Part shown: positions 21,303 through 27,545 of the stretch, one piece after another
Position numbering within the stretch: position 1 is the first letter of the stretch
Layout of the letters: each line of letters begins with the position of its first letter
Origin: a virus
Virus record (IMG/VR): IMGVR_UViG_3300043436_002173
Location: 1 to 28,002 of that record
DNA: 28,002 bases
Direction: 5' to 3' (one strand)
Notes under the pieces: generated by a model
What the model was told of the DNA's origin: nothing
What the model saw: only the letters and a program-made list of their open reading frames with translations
Databases searched by the model: none
Position numbers and translations under genes: made by a program

Positions 21303-22062
21303 CTAAGTTTCGATTGCCGTTTTACCTCAAACGCTTCATGCTTGCTTTTCTCCACTTGGTAACTCGCATAATTCAGGAACTCAATCGCTGGCAGTTCAAA
21401 AACCGCATCCCATTTTAACACGTCGTTTCCTGCGAGCCTATCAACTACAACGATCCAACCGTATCTTTCTGTAAATCCCGTGCCGAGGTCAGGTCTTCCA
21501 TCTCCTTCGTCAACTCCTTCAAGTGCTTGTCCAAATAGGTTGGTAAATCGTCGAGTAACCTCAACCAACTGCCCAAAAAAAAAGCAGACAAACCAAGTGC
21601 CTCAACTGCTAACATCTTTTCTTGTACGTCCTTCGCCCGTTTAGCGTGTAACTTCCCATCGTACTTTTTAGCGAACCAACCGAAACGGCACTCACGCAAA
21701 AGCGATGCAACGCAAAGGTGCAAGTTATCAATGCTCTTTTCTTTGTCCTTTGTCCATTCGCCTAACTCAACGTATTGCGCCGTGGTGATTTCATCGAAGA
21801 AACGGGTTACATAATAACGCTTTCCGTTCACCTTAACGAAGTTCTTAAATGGTTTGTAAGGCTCGGTGTTTAACTGCTTTGCAATCGCTTCGTATCGGTT
21901 ACGTAGTTCAATCGGTGTGTAATTATCCACCGCATCGAACCCGTTATTCTCCACAATAGCAACGACGGAGCGCATATACTCCCACCCTTCCAAGTGAGTT
22001 AGATTGCTTAAAAGTTGGTATTGCCTTACCGTTAGTTTCTTCCAAATGTTATTTGATGCCAT
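21299..22062 (-). CDS. Tail assembly chaperone, frameshifted long form (gpGT-type)
   Basis: In siphoviruses a short and a frameshifted long chaperone bind the tape measure during tail assembly. Here the zero frame starts at 22062. A T9 run at 21583-21575 allows slippage to the -1 frame, which is open through the run and continues to 21299, giving about 254 residues (163 plus 91). The -1 extension contains GWIVVVDRLAG, KWDAVFELPAIEFLNYASY and a basic end; this W-D-x-(V/I)-x-x-L...(F/V)LN pattern is typical of the T domain. An independent gene here would have to start at TTG 21568 inside the previous gene, which is less likely. Frameshifting efficiency is unknown. Confidence 0.75.
21445..22062 (-). 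CDS. Tail assembly chaperone, short form (gpG-type)
   Basis: The zero-frame product has 205 residues, overlapping the terminase stop by 14 bases. It is helical, with KKLTVRQYQLLSNLTHLEGWEY at the N-terminus, a basic middle (VKVNGKRYYVTRFFDEI) and a C-terminal helical hairpin (ALGLSAFFLGSWLRLLDDL, then LKELTKEMEDL). The 42 residues after the slip site are replaced in the long form. Position upstream of the tail genes and the overlapping -1 frame support the chaperone role; the G domain itself has no motif I can name with confidence. Confidence 0.7.
   Translation of the reverse strand: MASNNIWKKLTVRQYQLLSNLTHLEGWEYMRSVVAIVENNGFDAVDNYTPIELRNRYEAIAKQLNTEPYKPFKNFVKVNGKRYYVTRFFDEITTAQYVELGEWTKDKEKSIDNLHLCVASLLRECRFGWFAKKYDGKLHAKRAKDVQEKMLAVEALGLSAFFLGSWLRLLDDLPTYLDKHLKELTKEMEDLTSARDLQKDTVGSL
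21574..21583 (-). promoter_or_regulatory. -1 ribosomal frameshift site in the tail chaperone gene
   Basis: The message reads GCU UUU UUU UUG GGC in the zero frame. U UUU UUG (or U UUU UUU) satisfies the X XXY YYZ slip rule, re-pairing in the -1 frame as UUU UUU. The -1 frame then continues GGG CAG UUG without a stop to 21299. No obvious stimulatory pseudoknot was found by eye. Confidence 0.75.
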
Positions 22063-23206
22063 AAATGCCTCTGTTTTTTTCTGCCAATTTATTCAATGCC
22101 AAATACCTCAACGCATCCATCCCGTGGTTGAACGAGTCAATGGGTACGTTGGTAGCGTTCCCGTCTTTTTCCTTCCATTTGTAGGCGTTCAATTCTTTGA
22201 TTAGGTTCGAGCTCCTACTCGTTACACTAAACCTAAAACGTTTCAATATATCAATCCCGTTTAGTATGCTATCTTTCCCTTTATTAGCACCCTCAACCCT
22301 CCAACCCATTCGCCTAAGTTCCTCGATGGACTTCGGCTCTGCGGAATCGGCAATGATTGACACGCTCTTATTTATACCCGATTGGGTAAAGAATTGGCTA
22401 ATATCCTGATTTGTATACCCTTTGTGGTATAAAAGTTCGTCAATGATTAACTCACCATTGTATCGGTATACCATTACGCACGCAGTTGGGTCGTTGGTAA
22501 ATCCAAAGTCTAACCCCATTCCAATCAATTGCGCTTCCGTTGGTATCGTTCCAATCGTTCCCCAATTGCGGTAAATCAACCCTTCGATTTTACCAGTTAC
22601 CCCACGGGCGTACACCTTCCAAAGTTCCTCGTCGTCCTCCCGTAACGCTTCAATCTTTTTGCGAATGATATCGGGAAGGAATGGGTTGTGTCGGTGGTCG
22701 CTAATAATCAACTCCGTTCCCTCTTTCCCTATCAACTTATCGTGAACCCAAAAACGAGCGTTTGGGTTGTAGTCAATGTATACCTTCTTCTTGGTTCGCA
22801 TGGCTAACTCGGAGTAGATTTCAAAGCTTATTCCATTCGCTTCATTCAGAAAGAAGTAATCACGCTTTCCGCTCTTTGCATCCTGGGAATCTTGGTAGCT
22901 TTTGAACTCAATGATTGAACCGTTATGAAACGTAAAGATACGATCGCTCGCATTGTACCCTTTTATCCAACTTTGAATATCAGTAGAACTGGCAACGATT
23001 GACTGCATATCACGGAGCGCACCGCTTTTAAGGTTCGGCACGTCTTGACCAACCACGCTAATCACTTGGTCGGGTTGCTCAATGGCTTTCAAGCAAAGGA
23101 CTTGCAGAATAGAGTAAGTTTTCCCCGATGATGTTCCGCCTTGATTTACAACGACTTCCGCAACTGAATTGTAATTGCGCTCAAAAATTACGGAGGTCTG
23201 AAACAT
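22049..23206 (-). CDS. terL: Large terminase subunit (ATPase and nuclease)
   Basis: The packaging motor of the phage, 385 residues from the ATG at 23206 (a TTG one codon earlier is unnecessary). The Walker A is GGTSSGKT at about residues 23-30, the Walker B YFFLNEAN at about 117-124, with the catalytic Glu. The C-terminal RNase H-like nuclease is seen in GLDFGFTNDPTA (first Asp), SIIADSAEPKSIEEL (second Asp) and DSFNHGMDALRY (third Asp). It belongs to the Terminase_3/6-type group. The length is slightly short but complete. The start overlaps the small terminase stop by one base. Packaging type (cos or headful) cannot be read from this. Confidence 0.95.
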   Translation of the reverse strand: MFQTSVIFERNYNSVAEVVVNQGGTSSGKTYSILQVLCLKAIEQPDQVISVVGQDVPNLKSGALRDMQSIVASSTDIQSWIKGYNASDRIFTFHNGSIIEFKSYQDSQDAKSGKRDYFFLNEANGISFEIYSELAMRTKKKVYIDYNPNARFWVHDKLIGKEGTELIISDHRHNPFLPDIIRKKIEALREDDEELWKVYARGVTGKIEGLIYRNWGTIGTIPTEAQLIGMGLDFGFTNDPTACVMVYRYNGELIIDELLYHKGYTNQDISQFFTQSGINKSVSIIADSAEPKSIEELRRMGWRVEGANKGKDSILNGIDILKRFRFSVTSRSSNLIKELNAYKWKEKDGNATNVPIDSFNHGMDALRYLALNKLAEKNRGIYGIK

Positions 23207-23655
23207 CAATCTAAAATTATTGCATCCTCGCTATCAGCTAACCCAACATCGCTTTTAATCACGCCAACTTTGATTTCCGCTTGTGGCATGGATACCGTAG
23301 TATCAACTGTTTCCTTCGGCTTTCCGTAAACCCTATCGAAGAGAACTTCCATCAAGTGAATTGAACCTCGGCTCATATCACGCTCCATCTTCTTACTTAT
23401 CATTTTCAACCAAAATGGTACATCCTCACGCTCTCCTAAATCCTTCACTTGCTTTTCAGTCATGCAAAGCATTGCCATAATCATATCATTGGCTTGACTC
23501 GATGAAAGGGTTATATCAAACTCTTCCATGAATACCTCTTTGATAACGTTTCTCAACGCCCGTGGTCTTCCATTGCGGTTGATGTTTTCGGGGTGCGCTC
23601 CAAAGCCGTGCTTCTTTGCTACCTCTTTATTTTTGAAATTCTCTCCACGTGGCAT
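23206..23655 (-). CDS. terS: Small terminase subunit-like protein
   Basis: A 149-residue protein immediately upstream of and overlapping the large terminase. The N-terminus, FKNKEVAKKHGFGAHPENINRNGRPRALR, has the NPENINR-x-GRP type of start found in phage DUF5681/terminase-small-like proteins, and a helical middle (TEKQVKDLGEREDVPFWLKMI, SIHLMEVLFDRVYGKPKETVD) ends in the conserved hydrophobic-x-DRVYGKP. These small subunits bind genome ends and regulate the large subunit. The helix-turn-helix is not obvious, so the call rests mainly on the N-terminal and C-terminal motifs and position. The ATG shares a base with the preceding TAA. Confidence 0.8.
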   Translation of the reverse strand: MPRGENFKNKEVAKKHGFGAHPENINRNGRPRALRNVIKEVFMEEFDITLSSSQANDMIMAMLCMTEKQVKDLGEREDVPFWLKMISKKMERDMSRGSIHLMEVLFDRVYGKPKETVDTTVSMPQAEIKVGVIKSDVGLADSEDAIILD

Positions 23656-23843
23656 TATACTTCGATTTTTTCAACGATTGCCTTCAATTTTGTTACGCAC
23701 ATCAACTTCAATTCATAATCAACAGAACCGCCAACACTAACCGCATCGGCAGTGTGCAAAATATCAATCAGCAAACCTGCGATTTCGCTGTACAATTGAA
23801 CCGCCCCAATGGCTTCATCAATTACGTTCGGTTGATCATTCAT
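23655..23843 (-). CDS. Small hypothetical protein, 62 aa
   Basis: The ATG at 23843 overlaps the preceding stop (ATGA) and decides the start over a longer frame. The 62 residues are acidic and helical (NVIDEAIGAVQLYSEIAGLL, then LKLMCVTKLKAIVEKIEV), suggesting a two-helix dimer. It is encoded directly ahead of the terminase genes. No family is recognised; a role in packaging or in capping the early region cannot be decided. Confidence 0.6.
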   Translation of the reverse strand: MNDQPNVIDEAIGAVQLYSEIAGLLIDILHTADAVSVGGSVDYELKLMCVTKLKAIVEKIEV

Positions 23844-24292
23844 AATCCTAACTCCTTTAACTTTGATTCGCTCCAACGTAACCCCGCTAAACCACCCCAA
23901 AGAAGGTACGAAATATAACCGCAATCGGTAGGCGAACCCGTTTCGTAATCCTCTTTCGCACGACTCAAATAGGAGTACATTCGTTTGATGGTTGAAACGC
24001 TTAACGGCTCACCATTTGCCAGTTGTTGCGCTCGCACCTTACCGACCTGAGTGGCACATTTGTTACCCTCTTTTTCATTCAACTCAATTCCCCTCTTTGC
24101 GTTATTGCTAACCGCCTTCGGGTAGTCGTTATAGCTTTCAAACTTTTGGTAACTTTCCTTTCGGTTCAAAGCATTGCACACAGCCAAACGCTGGATGCTA
24201 TCGGGGTACTCCGACTTCATAACCGTGTTGCTCATGCAACGATCCAAGAAATCATTTTTGGATTCGTCTTGTTCTCTTTTTGGTAGTGGCAT
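23840..24292 (-). CDS. Conserved phage protein upstream of terminase, 150 aa
   Basis: A 150-residue protein starting MPLPKREQDESKNDFLDRCMSN, followed by YPDSIQRLAVCNAL and then a module about 55-130: YNDYPKAVSNNAKRGIELNE, GKVRAQQLANGEPLSVSTIK, RMYSYLSRAKEDYETG and CGYISYLLWGG. I know both parts from phage structural and prohead-associated proteins; the 'P-x-A-x-x-NAK-x-x...G-x-x-RA-x-QLANGE-x-(L/I)S-x-x-T(I/V)-x-RM' module recurs widely near heads and proteases. Its biochemical role is not known to me. The start overlaps the preceding gene by 41 bases in another frame; the conserved MPLPK start makes that overlap believable. Confidence 0.75.
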   Translation of the reverse strand: MPLPKREQDESKNDFLDRCMSNTVMKSEYPDSIQRLAVCNALNRKESYQKFESYNDYPKAVSNNAKRGIELNEKEGNKCATQVGKVRAQQLANGEPLSVSTIKRMYSYLSRAKEDYETGSPTDCGYISYLLWGGLAGLRWSESKLKELGL

Positions 24293-24566
24293 CGGTTGTT
24301 TGTTTAATTGGTTCGTGTTGTGCTTTGAAACGTCGGTCTAATTCAGCATCGTACAAACTCATCACTTGACTGAATGCGTTGACCGTACAAGCTTGACAAC
24401 CGCCCGCCCATCGCTTATTCATCACCTCGCTCCATACTTGCCCCATGATAGCTACTTGGTCGGGTACAAGACGCAAAGTCTTTTCGTTCTTGAACTGCAC
24501 CCACTTTGGATACAATGGTTCTAACCGCTTAATCTGTTCGTCGGTTATGTTATTTATCAGTTTCAT
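24252..24566 (-). CDS. Hypothetical protein with CxxC, 104 aa
   Basis: A 104-residue protein. Residues 1-20 (MKLINNITDEQIKRLEPLYP) form an acidic helix. A central helical part contains GGCQACTVNAFSQVMSLYD, with Cys57 and Cys60 in a CxxC arrangement, and the last 20 residues are Lys/Arg/Thr-rich. The pattern W-x-E-V-x-NKRW-x-GGCQAC recalls small zinc or iron-sulfur proteins of Bacteroidota phages, but two cysteines alone need a partner to bind metal. The start overlaps the DUF3310 gene by 17 bases. Confidence 0.65.
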   Translation of the reverse strand: MKLINNITDEQIKRLEPLYPKWVQFKNEKTLRLVPDQVAIMGQVWSEVMNKRWAGGCQACTVNAFSQVMSLYDAELDRRFKAQHEPIKQTTDATTKKRTRRIQK

Positions 24567-24744
24567 ATTTCTTTATTTCACGTCGTAAATAATAAATGGC
24601 TTTGATTAAATCTTCTTTCGGGTTGTCGTGCTTGTAGTTCGCCCGTGCCGTGTACTTAATCACATTGCCGAGGTTGAAGTTCAAATCGAATGCATCGATT
24701 AAATCAATAGGTTGAACCCTTCTTTCGTAATACTCGGGATTCAT
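24550..24744 (-). CDS. DUF3310 family protein
   Basis: A 64-residue protein that fits DUF3310 almost exactly: YYERRVQPIDLIDAFDLNFN, then LGNVIKYTARANYKHDN and KEDLIKAIYYLRREIKKYE. The family is common in phages and small by nature; the conserved core is QPID...LNFNLGNVIKY-x-x-RA...ED-x-x-KA-x-WYL-x-RE. Its biochemical function is not established, although it is often encoded beside nucleotide-metabolism genes. It overlaps both neighbours by a few bases, so it is embedded in the operon. Confidence 0.9.
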   Translation of the reverse strand: MNPEYYERRVQPIDLIDAFDLNFNLGNVIKYTARANYKHDNPKEDLIKAIYYLRREIKKYETDK

Positions 24745-24992
24745 CGGTAAATCCTATCGATTAAGAAGTACGCCAAGATGGAAGCAGTAAACCCCGCACC
24801 AATCGAATAAACGTAGGTTTGGCAAATGGACAAATCTTGTCCAATCAGATAGAACAACGCACCGCTCCAAAACGATAAACAGACAAAGCAGTTGAACGGC
24901 TTGAAACCTACCTTATCCCCGATCCCCGTTAGCTTGGTAATCGTTACCCCTAAACTCGCACCCATTACGGACGCAATAATTAACTGAATCAT
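24741..24992 (-). CDS. Membrane protein with CxxC between helices, 83 aa
   Basis: An 83-residue protein with about three hydrophobic helices: 1-20 (MIQLIIASVMGASLGVTITK), 38-52 (LSFWSGALFYLIGQ) and 60-80 (YVYSIGAGFTASILAYFLID). Between the first two lies KPFNCFVCLSFWSG, where CxxC next to LSFW resembles the F-x-C-x-x-C-x-(S/T)FW signature of the DUF1360 type of small membrane proteins. The function is unknown; a redox or metal site in the membrane is possible. It overlaps the sigma-like gene and DUF3310 (ATGA). It could also take part in lysis, but it is far from the other lysis genes. Confidence 0.7.
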   Translation of the reverse strand: MIQLIIASVMGASLGVTITKLTGIGDKVGFKPFNCFVCLSFWSGALFYLIGQDLSICQTYVYSIGAGFTASILAYFLIDRIYR

Positions 24993-25501
24993 TTTAACTT
25001 TCCTTTTAATTTTTCTTTTACCTTGTTAATCGTAAGTCGCACCGAATTGTAGGGAATGGTTGTGGTGGTACTGATTCTCCTCATGTTCTTACTTTCAACG
25101 TAAACCATGAATAGATTTTTATCGTACCAGTGCAACTCCTCCAAGGCTTCTTGAATCCGCTCGGTGTTGTAGCTTTCCCGTTGGTCTTGCTCATGGTCGT
25201 AAATTTCCGCTACCACTTGCGCACGCTCCCAATCGAAGTCCACACGCACCAACCTATCACGGTACTTCTGATCCCATAAAGAACCCTTCCCAAGGAACAG
25301 CCGATAAATCAAACCGAGGACGTACCAACGATGCCCACCCGAGTGCCACACCTCCCACAACTTCTTATCGCCCTTTTCAAGGAGTGCCAAAAGCATTTCT
25401 TGGTAAAGGTCTTCCCCATCCTCAAACGTACCCCGCACCAAGTCGTAACACGCCTTGCGGTAACTTTGATGTTGGAGTACGTCGTAGATGAGTGGATGCA
25501 T
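24989..25501 (-). CDS. Sigma-factor-like transcription protein
   Basis: A 170-residue protein with the outline of a small sigma-70 relative. Residues about 15-41 (KACYDLVRGTFEDGEDLYQE, then MLLALLE) resemble region 2, where DLYQE corresponds to the D-(L/A)-x-QE helix. Residues 116-165 (IQEALEELHWYDKNLFMVYV, RRISTTTTIPYNSVRLTINK, VKEKLKGKLK) resemble region 4, with ISTTTTIPYNSVRLTINK as the helix-turn-helix. Similar proteins are annotated as sigma-like in Bacteroidota phages. Region 2 lacks a clear promoter-melting set, so it might be an activator rather than a true sigma factor. Its own ATG is fused to module-start motif copy C, so it may control itself and the structural units. Confidence 0.7.
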   Translation of the reverse strand: MHPLIYDVLQHQSYRKACYDLVRGTFEDGEDLYQEMLLALLEKGDKKLWEVWHSGGHRWYVLGLIYRLFLGKGSLWDQKYRDRLVRVDFDWERAQVVAEIYDHEQDQRESYNTERIQEALEELHWYDKNLFMVYVESKNMRRISTTTTIPYNSVRLTINKVKEKLKGKLK

Positions 25502-25533
25502 ACTTATTTAATGGGATTTCTTAAAATGGTAAC
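25500..25533 (-). promoter_or_regulatory. Four-copy module-start motif, copy C (sigma-like gene)
   Basis: GTTAC, 13 bases, CCCATT-AA-ATAAGTAT on the minus strand; the ATG of the sigma-like gene uses the final AT. The upstream half lies inside the end of the SSB-tail gene. The gene closest to a transcription factor carrying the same element as three structural units suggests a shared regulon. Confidence 0.7.
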
Positions 25534-25802
25534 CCGTCGAACTCGTCCTGCTTATACCCATGCTTTTCAAGTGCTGGGTTGATTTCGCTCGGTGCTTTCC
25601 TTGGTTGCTCGCCGTCCTTCGCCTTCCATTTCACCCAGTGCGTTGCTTTGCTCTTTTGGTCTTGCTCTTTGCGCTGACCTACAAATACCTCGATATCGCC
25701 ATAGGCGTTGGTGGGTAGGTTTAGCAAATCGTCTTTTTTCAGTTGTACTTTGATTCCGTAATCATTCTTCCAACCTTTGCCTACATACTTTTCGTTTTCC
25801 AT
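25521..25802 (-). CDS. Small protein with SSB-like acidic tail, 93 aa
   Basis: From the ATG at 25802 (the longer frame to 25859 would overlap the phosphoesterase) the protein has 93 residues. The first 60 (KYVGKGWKNDYGIKVQLKKD, AYGDIEVFVGQRKE, THWVKWKAK) look like beta strands of a small OB-type or similar fold. The end, YKQDEFDGLPF, copies the acidic D-D-x-x-P-F tail through which bacterial single-strand binding proteins recruit repair and replication enzymes. It could be the phage single-strand binding protein or a protein that competes for host SSB partners. The fold cannot be proved by eye; the tail is clear. Confidence 0.6.
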   Translation of the reverse strand: MENEKYVGKGWKNDYGIKVQLKKDDLLNLPTNAYGDIEVFVGQRKEQDQKSKATHWVKWKAKDGEQPRKAPSEINPALEKHGYKQDEFDGLPF

Positions 25803-25806
25803 ATTT

Positions 25807-26685
25807 TTAAATCGTTGAATAAATTGCTCTAAATTCTGCTTGCACTGTTGCGTTGTCAAGTCCTTTCGTGGTGTCCCTATCGTAGTTCAATTGCATCAAG
25901 TACCCGCCAATCGGTTTACCATACGCACCCCGTTCAATGTGCCATCCAAAAGAACCATCGTTAAACTCGTCTTTGTAGGTTGAAGTCCTGATATCGTGCT
26001 GAACCTTTTGAACGTTCAAGTATGGTTTATTTCTCGATAGGCTTTCTTTGATGTTGACGTGGTGGTATAGTTCGTGAACGTGCCCCATCCAAAGAACGTC
26101 CGCACCATCCACTTGCGCACCCATGCGTTGGTGTTGAATAACTCCCTTGGTTACCACTCCACCGCCCCCGTGTCCGTGATGGTATTTGACAAAGAACTTC
26201 CGATATGAATTACTGCTTAGCCTTGCGACTTTGAACACAATCCATCCAGCGTACCCGCCATTCAAAACGCTTGCACCGGTCTTGTAGTTGAGGGTTGTAA
26301 CGAACCGCTCGGTGAGGTCGATTTCGTGACGTTTCACCACGCTCGTTTCGTGGTTACCGTACCCAACAAAAAGCAAATGGTGAGCGTACTTCGCCCACCA
26401 TTCCACTGCTTCATTTACAACCAAGTCGAAGTAATTTGCTCCGATATGCTCGGGACGAATGTCCTGTTTACTTGCCCGTTTGTCGTACTTGCCTTGCATC
26501 AAACAAAAGAAATCTCCGTTAATTAGGATTTTCGCTCCTTCCTTGATTGCTTGGTCGAGGTGTTGCTCCAATAGATCACGCCTACATTTGGGGTGGTCGA
26601 AGTGGAGATCTGAGAGTAGCAGAAACTTATCGGCATCGTTGCTTTCGATTTCGATAATGTTACGCCCGTACTTGGCTGTTTTCAT
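25807..26685 (-). CDS. Calcineurin-like metallophosphoesterase
   Basis: A 292-residue enzyme of the calcineurin-like/SbcD-Mre11 type with all metal-binding motifs in order: LLLSDLHFDH (Asp26, His28), LINGDFF (Asp58), GYGNHET (Asn111, His112, Glu113), VKYHHGHGGGG (about 168-178) and WMGHVHE (about 200-206). These coordinate two metal ions and hydrolyse phosphoesters. Phage members are suspected nucleases or phosphatases in DNA metabolism; no second subunit (SbcC-like) is present here. The Gly-rich GHGGGG is somewhat longer than usual. It lies 2 bases after the 66-aa gene and 4 before the SSB-tail gene. Confidence 0.85.
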   Translation of the reverse strand: MKTAKYGRNIIEIESNDADKFLLLSDLHFDHPKCRRDLLEQHLDQAIKEGAKILINGDFFCLMQGKYDKRASKQDIRPEHIGANYFDLVVNEAVEWWAKYAHHLLFVGYGNHETSVVKRHEIDLTERFVTTLNYKTGASVLNGGYAGWIVFKVARLSSNSYRKFFVKYHHGHGGGGVVTKGVIQHQRMGAQVDGADVLWMGHVHELYHHVNIKESLSRNKPYLNVQKVQHDIRTSTYKDEFNDGSFGWHIERGAYGKPIGGYLMQLNYDRDTTKGLDNATVQAEFRAIYSTI

Positions 26686-26687
26686 GG

Positions 26688-26888
26688 TTAGAATATGTTT
26701 GATTCATGGACGGCTTGCTCAACCAGTTCATTTGAGTAACCGAGGTTGTAAAACATTAGTTGCGTTTCGCTTACAATTTGTTTAAGGTTCTCGAAGTCCC
26801 CAGTGTAAGGCAATTCGCTTGTAATGGTTCGAACTGATCGCTCTTCTTCAAACTTGAAGGAGATGCTGATGGTTGGTGTTTCATTCAT
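26688..26888 (-). CDS. Small acidic hypothetical protein, 66 aa
   Basis: A 66-residue acidic protein. The first 25 residues alternate polar and hydrophobic as in beta strands (TISISFKFEEERSVRTITSE) and the rest is helical (FENLKQIVSETQLMFYNLGY, then ELVEQAVHES). This beta-then-helix plan is frequent in small phage proteins but points to no function. A 37-base gap separates it from the gene before, without a promoter I can recognise. It precedes the phosphoesterase by two bases. Confidence 0.65.
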   Translation of the reverse strand: MNETPTISISFKFEEERSVRTITSELPYTGDFENLKQIVSETQLMFYNLGYSNELVEQAVHESNIF

Positions 26889-26925
26889 AAGTATTTGGTT
26901 TAATGGTTAATGAATTGTTTATCGT

Positions 26926-27315
26926 TCAGTTGTTGACTTTGTTGTTAATGATTGTAAGATAATACGCAGGGTCTTTCTTTTCGCTTTCCTCATACCTTTT
27001 TAACAAAATAGTTTTGAACTTTACCAAGTCGACTGCGTCTACTTTTTTAGATTTCAAGAATTTACCGTGGAATTGACGGCACGAATTACCAGTGGCGAAC
27101 TCGGAAATCGTTTGGCTGATTTGTAGGATTTCTTCTTTGATTTGAATGTAACGCTCCATGATTTCGGAGCAATCGAATCGCTCTTTTTTCAGTTGCTCAC
27201 GGTAACCACGGAGTGCGTGTTTGTATTTATGTAGCCATTCGAACCACTCGACCTCCTGACCGACCTCGAATCCGTAACGATTCCAACGGTATTTTTCAAA
27301 TGGGTGTGCTTTCAT
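26926..27315 (-). CDS. Hypothetical helical protein, 129 aa
   Basis: The ATG at 27315 overlaps the preceding stop (ATGA), giving 129 residues; a longer frame to 27384 is rejected for that reason. The protein is basic, with aromatic residues early (MKAHPFEKYRWNRYGFEV) and long charged helices after (KHALRGYREQLKKERFD, IMERYIQIKEEILQI), probably a coiled coil. A single Cys in GNSCRQFHGKFLKSK is unremarkable. No named family is recognised. It sits in the block of genes downstream of the tRNA-like gene. Confidence 0.65.
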   Translation of the reverse strand: MKAHPFEKYRWNRYGFEVGQEVEWFEWLHKYKHALRGYREQLKKERFDCSEIMERYIQIKEEILQISQTISEFATGNSCRQFHGKFLKSKKVDAVDLVKFKTILLKRYEESEKKDPAYYLTIINNKVNN

Positions 27316-27545
27316 GTGCCGTAGGTTGATTGGTAGTACTCTTCTGCGGAACAATAATCTCCTTTTGTCAATGAATTTAACCAAGCAACTTTGATTTGTT
27401 CCTTCTCCATTGCTTTGGCTTGGTCGATTATTTCAATCATTATTTCTCTTTTAGATTTAATTAACTCCTCGCTACAAAAAGAACCAATAAATCCTTCATA
27501 ATGAAATCTACCTATTAACCACTCGATCGCTGTTTTCTGTTTCAT
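27312..27545 (-). CDS. Small conserved-type phage protein, 77 aa
   Basis: A 77-residue protein beginning MKQKTAIEWLIGRFH and containing IIDQAKAMEKEQIKVAWLN, a combination I have seen in many small Bacteroidota phage proteins (KQTAIEWL...QAKxMEKEQI). The fold is probably two helices and the C-terminus (CSAEEYYQSTYG) is acidic and aromatic. Its role is unknown. Start and stop overlap both neighbours by four bases, so it is fully embedded in the operon. Confidence 0.75.
   Translation of the reverse strand: MKQKTAIEWLIGRFHYEGFIGSFCSEELIKSKREIMIEIIDQAKAMEKEQIKVAWLNSLTKGDYCSAEEYYQSTYGT

Noticed and set aside
21299-21568. Independent 89-aa gene starting at TTG 21568
   Set aside because: The frame is open upstream through the T9 slip run and has the look of a chaperone T domain, so a -1 fusion explains it better.
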